Of a stretch of DNA of 64,000 nucleotides, positions 57,380-64,000 are shown one piece after another. The first letter of the stretch is position 1. Each line of letters begins with the position of its first letter. The stretch covers positions 1,018,022,974 through 1,018,086,973 of the forward strand of contig NC_056726.1 of assembly GCF_019279795.1 (NCBI RefSeq). The letters run 5' to 3'. The position numbers were made by a program, and so were the translations under genes. The notes under the pieces are model-generated. The model ran no database searches. It was not told the origin of the DNA and was given only the letters and a program-made list of their open reading frames with translations. The stretch comes from Protopterus annectens. Taxonomy: Eukaryota; Chordata; Ceratodontiformes; Protopteridae.

Positions 57380-59484
57380 CGATTGTCAGGCAGCACCTGG
57401 TTTGTCAAGAACAGGATACTTCTGTGGCACAGAAGTTTGAGCAGCTTTAGCAGGAGGGGTCTGCTTCCCACTCTTCTTACCCTTGGGAAAATGGTGACAC
57501 TGCTTAACAGCAAGGACTGGCTTACTGGAGTAATTTCTCTGAAATTTAGGTACAAGAAAAACAAACATGTTTAAGTTCCTGCAAGGCACTACCCTTATCC
57601 TGAAGGGACAACAAATCAGCAGCAGCTTCACCAAGTAAGTGTTTGTTATCCAGAGAAACATCCATCAACTTAGCCTTAATAGCAGGCAAAGGTTGAAGCC
57701 AAAACCACATCTCATCACAGAACCAAAGGCACAAGCCCTAGAAGCATCTGCTGCATCGTAACTGCACTTAATGAAATGGGCACCTACCCGGGATGAAGTC
57801 CCTAACAGAGAAAGGGCAGAAGTCTTCCCTTCAGAGTCTGGGAGATCAGAAATTACCTGACAGGCCTATGAAAGAAGAGCCAGAATGCATCTGCACATAG
57901 GGACCTGATAATTAACAGCCCTAAAATCCAAGGCAGCAGAGATATAAACTTTCTTACCTAGCCTTTCCATAAATTCTGCTGTCTTTATCAGAAGGAAGTA
58001 ACTTGGCAGAAGACAGCAACTGAGATAGCTTATCAGATACCGCAAACACCACAGAAGGGTCAACAGGAGGACACCTATGAAGAAATGTATAGTCCTCAGG
58101 CACCCTATAAAACATATTAGGATATCTGGGGACAGGAGGCTGTGAATCAGGAGCCTCAGATGTAGCAGAAAAAGCATCCAACAAAGCACCTAAAACAGGA
58201 GGAACAGCTGAAGGTCTAGGACAGTCCATCTGCAGGAGCTTGTAATACCCATTTTGTACCTCAGAAACCTGGCAATAATCCCATTTAGAAAAACTCAGTC
58301 ATTCTAGAGATCATGTCCCAAAAGAACTTTCCTCAAAAGGAGTGTCAGGGCTAGTAGATTCCTATTCCTCAGGACCATAGTCTAAAGGAGAGGGAATCTG
58401 ACATGAATAAGCAAGGGATTACTCATCTGATTTGGACTTCACAGAGGAATCCTGTTCCCTGGGACGTTTAAGGGGGAGGGAAGGACCAAAGGGGAGCTGG
58501 AATAGAGACTCAATGAGGATGTTTTAAAGTCAAAGCATTAATCCAGAGTGAAATTCTGCCACTCTACGGGTCCTTAGCAGCTGGAGAAATATACTTAATC
58601 TTTTTCTTTTTCTTCAAGGGGACGTCCACCTAATAAAACTTAGTAGGCTCCAACCCAGGATGGCACTCGATAGTACATGGAGCTTCTTCCCTGACCACAA
58701 TTTGAGGAACACCCCTAGGTCCCTCAGAAATAATCACATGTGGCTCCCCCTGAATGTCCAAAGTGGACATCTGCAAGTCTTCCAAGGACGTGCGTAAGGT
58801 TGAATCCATGCTGGTCTCCAAAGCAGTTGCAGCAGAAGAATCCAGCGGCAGAGCTGGGTGATCCTCTGGGCTTTCACTAGCCTTAGGAGAGACATCCAGC
58901 AAAGGCTGCACAGCAGAAAAATCGGACCTAGACTTCTTGACCACCTTCACAGATGACTGCCCCTCAGAGTGGGAAGTTCCTTTCATCATGTTTTTAGCTA
59001 AAAGTTTAAGACACTGGCTCTCCAAATACAAGGCCAAGGAACAAAGCAGACAAGGGGGAGTCTCATGAACAAAGGCCTGACAAATTGAAGAAGATGTACG
59101 ATTGCTGGAAGCACAGAGAGCTCTCCAAATACAAGGCCAAGGAAGAAAGCAGATGAGGGAGAGTCTCATGAACAAAGGCCTGAAAAACTGGACAGGATGT
59201 ATGGTCATGGGAAGCACAGAGAGCTCTCCAAATACAAGGCCAAGAAACAAAGCAGACAAGGGAGAGTCATGAACAAAGGCCTGACAAACTTGACAGGATG
59301 TACGGTCGCGGGAAGCGCAGAGAACATAAGCGCAGCTGAGAAATAAGTCGTCCACACTGGCATTTTTTGGGTGACACGAAACCCCAAAAACAATACAAAA
59401 GAAAAAGATAAACACCAACAAGGCACTTATCTGAAACTGCTTGGAGAAATCAGCAACAGAACAAGAGTTCAGACCAATAATCAA
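57380..59484 (-). pseudogene. DIRS ORF1 (gag-like)
   Basis: The N-terminal part (59484-58630) is a 284-codon open frame. It contains cysteine-rich repeats, then a basic KVVKKSRSDFSAVQ segment and an acidic Ser/Pro-rich region. The C-terminal part shows YPNMFYRVPEDYTFLHRC (58150-58090), SDKLSQLLSSAKLLPSDKDS (58040-57985) and ALDFRAVNYQVPMCRCILAL near 57930-57880. That is the typical gag region next to the DIRS RT, followed by a basic tail near 57500-57430. Frameshifts separate these parts. Within the first part a 103-base unit is present three times (59018-59326). Confidence 0.75.
59018..59326. repeat. 103-bp unit in three tandem copies inside DIRS ORF1
   Basis: Copies begin with CTCTCCAAATACAAGGCCAA at 59018, 59121 and 59224, a period of exactly 103. 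Because 103 is not a multiple of 3, each copy is read in a different frame within ORF1. On the minus strand the last-read copy encodes ICQAFVHETPPCLLC, a Cys-rich segment. The expansion is probably a local duplication after or during insertion. Confidence 0.9.
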
Positions 59485-59529
59485 GAGATGGCATTCAGAC
59501 TGGCAGCAAAGTAGTTCTGAGGATGGTAT

Positions 59530-59690
59530 GGTTTAGGCCCTACTCTATGTGAGGTGCATACATGTGACATACAGGGCTCCTTACAGCAACCTAAAGGCTT
59601 TGGTATACTGGCCGGACAACAGGCCTCTCTTGACAGATGATCCCCTATGGCTAGGAATACTGCAACAGTGAAATGAATGGATATCAATGC
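59530..59690. repeat. DIRS inverted terminal repeat, 5' end
   Basis: Reverse-complementary to 54180-54345. TGAGGTGCATACATGTGA at 59550 pairs with 54315-54333, and GGTATACTGGCCGGACA pairs with 54246-54265. The outer end, GAATACTGCAACAGTGAA, is repeated in the internal complementary region. Confidence 0.85.
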
Positions 59691-60115
59691 TTTACTCAAT
59701 TCCCCAAAGTAGACCCAACTACCTCAAACTGAGTTTTCACACAAGCAAATGTACAGTGTCTAAAATGTAAGTAAAGAAACCAGCTGATATACAGTCTTGA
59801 CAAGAAACCTCTAGGAACCAAATCCAAGTCAGCCTTAGCAGCCCAAGAGTTAGAACGCTGCATACCAAAAAACTATGGAAATGGAGGATGCAAAGCTGAG
59901 GAAGGACAGAAACAGACAAAGACCTATCATTATGGTGAGTACATAACTCATGTTATGCAGTAATTTGCATCCACTTCTCAACATATTGACCAGATTCCCC
60001 AGCTACTATAATACCAGAGTTGAATTTTGGAAGAATATTATGGAGAACAGCAAAACAAAGAGGCTCTTGATCTGGACGGTATGCTTATCTTGTAATGTGA
60101 AATGAAGGCACACAG
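59691..60115. other. no recognisable gene
   Basis: Sequence just outside the DIRS terminal repeat. No clear ORF. Part of it could be additional DIRS leader. Confidence 0.4.
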
Positions 60116-60850
60116 TTGGTGGGTGGTGGCATGGAACAGGCTACTGTGGTGACTATGGCAAGTGAGGGTGCAGGCACAAGACATAGTCAGAGTGCTGGTG
60201 AGGTCCCACACAGGCAGATGGGCAGGGGTGCTCAGAGGAGGATTGCAGCCCGTCATGCCCCTGTTGCATGTGCCACAGCAGCAGTCACCAGATGCATGTT
60301 TCAGGCTGTCATGGGAGCACAGGCATGTAATGAACATAATACCAGAAATATACACAGGGTCATGGATGAGGACGTCCCTGGTGTCCGTGGCAATATGAAC
60401 TCACTGCAGCCATATGTGAGCATACTGGGGTCATGGATAGATGGTGGGGGGAGACCTTGGCACTCCACCATGGAATACCTGTGCTTGAGTATTTGGCGGA
60501 CACTGGCCAGCAGCCATGTGGCTGTAAGGCAGCACCACAATAAGCTGAGGGTCTATGTGTCCATGGACCATTACATTCCCTTAGTGGCAGTACCACCAGC
60601 ACTACTGAATGAGGTGTGCTGTCCATGTCACAACTTAGCAGGCCATGGGCACGTGATCCTGGCCAGTCTCAACAGGGACAAGGATCCAGCAGGCAGCAGT
60701 CACCAGCGGGGAGTAGTACTGCATCTGGACTCAGCCCTGGTGGTGCCGGTGATACCCTCAGCAGGCACAGTTCCCGCGTCCATGGCCAGAGACAGTGAAC
60801 TGTACACCCTGCCATGTACGACCCACAGCTGTCCAAAATACTCCTGCATA
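60116..60850 (+). other. possible C-terminal exon of a Myb/SANT-type protein
   Basis: One frame is open from 60116 into the CA array. It encodes an Arg/Ala-rich segment (RQMGRGAQRRIAARHAPVAC), then NMNSLQPYVSILGSWIDGGG and RTLASSHVAVRQHHNKLRVY, which resembles the helical C-terminal part of transposon-derived Myb/SANT proteins. A second frame (60616-60798) reads a Ser/Gly/Gln-rich tail ending SSRVHGQRQ. The region is GC-richer than its flanks. It may belong with the exon-like segments at 45261-46168 and 53882-54090, separated by later insertions. No homologue can be named. Confidence 0.35.
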
Positions 60851-60913
60851 GGGGGCCCACATGGCGTGAATGTGTGCATACAAACACACACACACATCAC
60901 CATCCTAACAGTC

Positions 60914-60917
<4 letters not shown>

Positions 60918-60995
<78 letters not shown>

Positions 60996-61002
60996 ACACT
61001 CA

Positions 61003-61081
<79 letters not shown>
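60918..61081. repeat. (CA)n microsatellite
   Basis: About 82 CA units with ACTCACACACACTCACTCAC interruptions near 60988-61010. Confidence 0.98.
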
Positions 61082-61082
<1 letters not shown>

Positions 61083-61283
61083 ACCCCTGCACTGCTCATT
61101 TAATGAACACCCCCCAAACTCACACACATTATGTCAACTCTGTGGCCCAGCCTAGGTTTCTGGCAAACCCACACAACACCCTGTGCATATGATGATACCT
61201 GTGCCACATCCATGCTATCCATACCATCGATGCAGGACATGCTTATATGGGTCTGATTCACAGGGTGACTTTAGTAGAATGTA

Positions 61284-64000
61284 GCTATTTCATAGGTTCA
61301 CAGGTTCATAGGTAAGTACTAGGCTAGGGCATTTATAAGCCTGGTCTGAGTGTGTTGGCTTTCGCCACCCCCTTAGATTAGTTCCCTGTCCCTTTGACCA
61401 GCAGAGCCATTAGTTCCCTGCACTTCTGTCCAGCAAAGCCACTACAGTGATTCCCAGGGTAAATTTTCTGTTTCCCATCCACCCGTCAAGGTTTCTCTTG
61501 AAGAGTGCTAATGAGGGGCTCTGCCTGATGTATATTGGAATCTTGTTCCAAAGCATGTGGAGTCTTTGGGTCAGAAATCTATCCTTCCAACACATCCTAT
61601 TTATCACTGTGGTAAGGTTTATATCCCTAGAGCGTGTGGCTCTCAGGGATTTGTTTTTTTTTAGGTGGAACATATCCATCAATTCTGGGTTGGACATGGC
61701 CTTGTATGTCAAGCAGAGATCACCTCTGAGTAAGTGGTATGCAACCGAGTACAGCTGGAGTTTCTTTAGTCAGGCTGCATTGGTCATTTGTTTGAGGCCA
61801 GTAATCCTCTTGGTGAGGTACTTTTGTGATTTTTCCAGCTGTTGCAGGTGTCTTGTAAGGTACATCCCAAATGGGGCATTGTATTCTATAATGGGTCTAA
61901 TAAGTGTTGAGCAGAGAGGCACAATAACCTCCTTTGTTCTGGATGAGAACCCTTTTGAGATTAGGTGGGCCACGTAGAAGGATTCTCTAACCACCTTGGC
62001 AATATTATTATTAAAGGAGAGATTGCTATCTACTTGGGTCCCCAGATCCCTTATTACATCATTTTCTGTATTTAGGGGACTACCACCTATGTGGTAGTTC
62101 GCGGGTACTTTGTTTTTTCCAAAGGGGATGACTATGCACTTTTTGGCATTCAGTTTGAGGCCATGATTTTGACACCAGGTATCCGTCTCAGTGAGACCCT
62201 TCTGGAGGGTGTCTGTATCATCCGGCGAATCAATTATGGCCCCTAGTTTGCAGTCATCTGTGAACTTGGTCAGCCAAAGTCCTCCTCTGCTTGCCTGTAC
62301 CACTGAGAAGTATATACCGAACAGCAGGAGTCCTAGGACTGAGCCCTGGGGGATGCCACTTGTAACCAGTTTAGAATCGGACCTAGAGTCTACAACTCTC
62401 ACTGTGTGGGTTCTGTCCATGAGCCAATTTGCAATCCATCTCATGACATAGGGATTAATGTTCAGGTTGGTGAGTTTGTCTATAATACCAGAATGGGGAA
62501 TGGTGTTGAAAGCCTTTGCGAGTTCTAGGTAGGCTGTGTGGACTTTTTTACCCTCATCTAATGCCTTGGTAACTGCCTCAAAGAAGTCCACCAGGTTTAG
62601 GAGGCATGATCCACCCTTAACAAAGCCAAACTGGGTGGGGTCCAAAGTTTGGAGGTTCCCAATGTCTATGTTAATGAGTTCCATGATGATGCCATCCATA
62701 GCCTTGCAGACCAGGCTAGTCAGGCTTATAGGGCGATAGTTCCCAGGGTCCGTTGTGGCACCATCTTTGTTGAGTGGGATAACTGTTGCTGTCTGCCACT
62801 CTGTGGGTACGTAGCCAGTAGAGAGGCTGAGTTTGAACAGTGTGTTTAGGTGAGGGGTTAGTTAATTTTGAAGCTCTTGTAAGACACAGCCTGGGACACC
62901 ATCTGGTACCATTGAGGCTGTGTTTTTGGCTTTGGATAGGGCTGTTTTAATTTGTGTGTCAATGATTGCCGAGGCCTTACATTCTTCTGATATGGCTATG
63001 GGCCCTTTAGGGGGTGAGAGGGGTGTGAAGTTTGCACTGAACCTGTCTGCCAAAATGTTGGCAATATCAGTCGGTTCAGTATATTTTGTGCCATTCTGCA
63101 CCAACTCAGAACAGATCTGAGAGTTTCTACTTAGGTTCTTGACATAGCTAAAGAATGCTTTGTGGTTATCTTTGGAGTACTTGACAATTTTTCTTTCAAA
63201 GCTAGCCTTGGATGATTTAATGAGGGATCGTAGTTTCTTGCTGATACTGATCAGGGATGTCTTTCCTTCTAAGAATTTTGCTCTTAACTGTACTAGTTTC
63301 CAACTTCTTTTGTAGAGCCAGTTTACGGCAGGGGTCCACCAGACTGGTTTCCTTTTCTTGGAGGAGTGAGTCTTGGTTTTACTTGGGATAGCACGATCCA
63401 TGCATTCCTGCAGATGATCATAGAGTGCCTTTGTATAGGCTTCAGCAGCTTGGACAGCATTGTCCATTGGTGTGGGGGCTGTGAACCTTTCCACCTTGGT
63501 CTTAAGCAACGGGAAGTTTGCTTTTGAAAAGTTTTTCATGGTGGTTTCCTTGATTGGGGTTGGGGCGGAATGTGAATATCCAGAGTGATTAGTCTATGGT
63601 ATGATCTAACTAGCGAGGGGTTGACATCAGGTCTGGAACACTGGTCACCCATGTTGGTGATGACTAGGTCCAATATGTTGTTCCCTCTGGTGGGGGTGTT
63701 GACCAGTTGATCCAGGGTGTTCGAGTTTATAAATTCTAGGAAGCATTGGGCAAGGGAGTTAGTACTTGAGTAGTTCTCCCAGTTAATGTTTGGGTAGTTG
63801 AAATCACCCAGAATTAGGGTGTTTGGTAGGACCCTCATATTTCCCAGTGTCTCCAGAAATGCGGAATGAGTGTCCTGGGTCATGGTGGGTGATCTGTAGC
63901 AAGCTACAATTTCGTTTGCAGTTTTGCCTGTTGTTAGCTGCACTTGGATGATCTCTGAAGCATCGTGCTGCACCACTAACCTGGAGGTGTGAGTATCCTT
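61284..64000 (-). mobile_element. CR1 LINE copy F, reverse, cut by window edge
   Basis: The 3' tail at 61284-61345 reads, on the minus strand, CCAGGCTTATAAATGCCCTA, GCCTAGTACTTACC, then CTATGAACCTGTGAACC. A GGTGGCGAAAGCC segment precedes it. ORF2 runs upward to the right edge, with the endonuclease incomplete. The first part of ORF2 and all of ORF1 lie beyond 64000. With few interruptions it is among the youngest copies here. Confidence 0.93.
61410..63999 (-). pseudogene. CR1-F ORF2: endonuclease (partial) and RT
   Basis: The endonuclease segment 63976-63536 has ILGDFNYPNINWENYSS and NILDLVITNMGDQCS; the SDH motif reads SYHRL, so the catalytic Asp is lost. A frameshift near 63538 leads to a frame that holds from 63539 to 61410 with only two stops (62862 and 61770). 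RT motifs are GNYRPISL, FGFVKGGSCLLNLVDFFE, AYLELAKAFNTIPHS, SGIPQGSVLGLLLF and KFTDDCKLG. Motif A reads LEL instead of LDL, a loss of the catalytic Asp. At the codon where A and B have TAG, this copy has CAG (VVQAS). Confidence 0.92.

Larger units (their letters stand above)
54180..59690 (-). mobile_element. DIRS-type tyrosine-recombinase retrotransposon
   Basis: The element has the full DIRS architecture on the minus strand: a gag-like ORF1, RT with RNase H, and a tyrosine recombinase. Terminal repeats are inverted. 54205-54340 and 59537-59660 match as reverse complements, for example TCACATGTATGCACCTCA and GGCCGG/CCAGTATAC. An internal complementary region near 54455-54570 repeats the outer end sequences. 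DIRS elements integrate by recombinase from a circular intermediate and leave no target duplication. All ORFs contain stops or frameshifts. Exact termini are uncertain by about 10-20 bases. Confidence 0.9.

Noticed and set aside
61447-61977. Plus-strand ORF of 176 codons
   Set aside because: It is the antisense of CR1 copy F ORF2.

Overview
The window is eukaryotic, intron-bearing, AT-rich vertebrate DNA made almost entirely of transposable elements and simple repeats. No complete host gene is present. The strongest host-type signal is one intact exon of a vomeronasal type-2 (V2R-like, class C GPCR) receptor on the minus strand at 25658-25949, with good splice sites on both sides. V2R genes, esterase-carrying CR1 LINEs, a DIRS element, Penelope, RTE and Tc1 relics, tRNA-derived SINEs and long (CA)n arrays together suggest an aquatic or amphibious vertebrate with a large genome, such as a lobe-finned fish or amphibian. 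The species assignment is inference with low confidence.

Layout. 1-9 kb: an L2/CR1-like LINE 3' end, a Penelope-like fragment, two copies of one tRNA-SINE family, a foldback element with another repeat nested in it, a second SINE type, and a tandem duplication of about 560 bp. 9-13.3 kb: CR1 copy A, near full length. 13.9-18.5 kb: RTE-type LINE 3' ends, CA/TG arrays and dispersed repeats. 21.4-25.4 kb: old CR1 copy D (+). 25.7 kb: V2R exon. 27.1-31.1 kb: old CR1 copy E (-). 34.1-34.4 kb: a cluster of hairpins. 35.0-35.8 kb: a Myb/SANT-like coding relic preceded by short palindromes. 38-39.6 kb: an unclassified diverged repeat. 40.6-43.1 kb: decayed RTE LINE (-). 43.5-44.5 kb: a minisatellite with a 32-bp unit. 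44.8-46.2 kb: a CR1 scrap, then exon-like Myb/SANT sequence. 46.6-47.6 kb: 5'-truncated CR1 copy C. 47.8-53.1 kb: a Tc1/mariner transposase split by CR1 copy B. 54.2-59.7 kb: a DIRS-type tyrosine-recombinase retrotransposon (-) with inverted terminal repeats and an internal complementary region. 61.3-64 kb: CR1 copy F (-), cut by the window edge.

The dominant family is one CR1 lineage. ORF1 carries a C2C2 zinc motif and an SGNH-type esterase. ORF2 carries an APE endonuclease and reverse transcriptase. The 3' end is a conserved hairpin followed by a CTATGAAC octamer. Five large copies, one truncated copy and several short tails are present. Copies A, B, C and F are younger; D and E are older. 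All large copies carry stops or frameshifts, and A and B share an in-frame TAG at the same codon just before the catalytic FADD motif.

All coding calls come from reading translations against remembered family motifs. No database search was run, so family names are well supported for CR1, DIRS, Tc1 and V2R, and tentative for SINE and Myb/SANT types.
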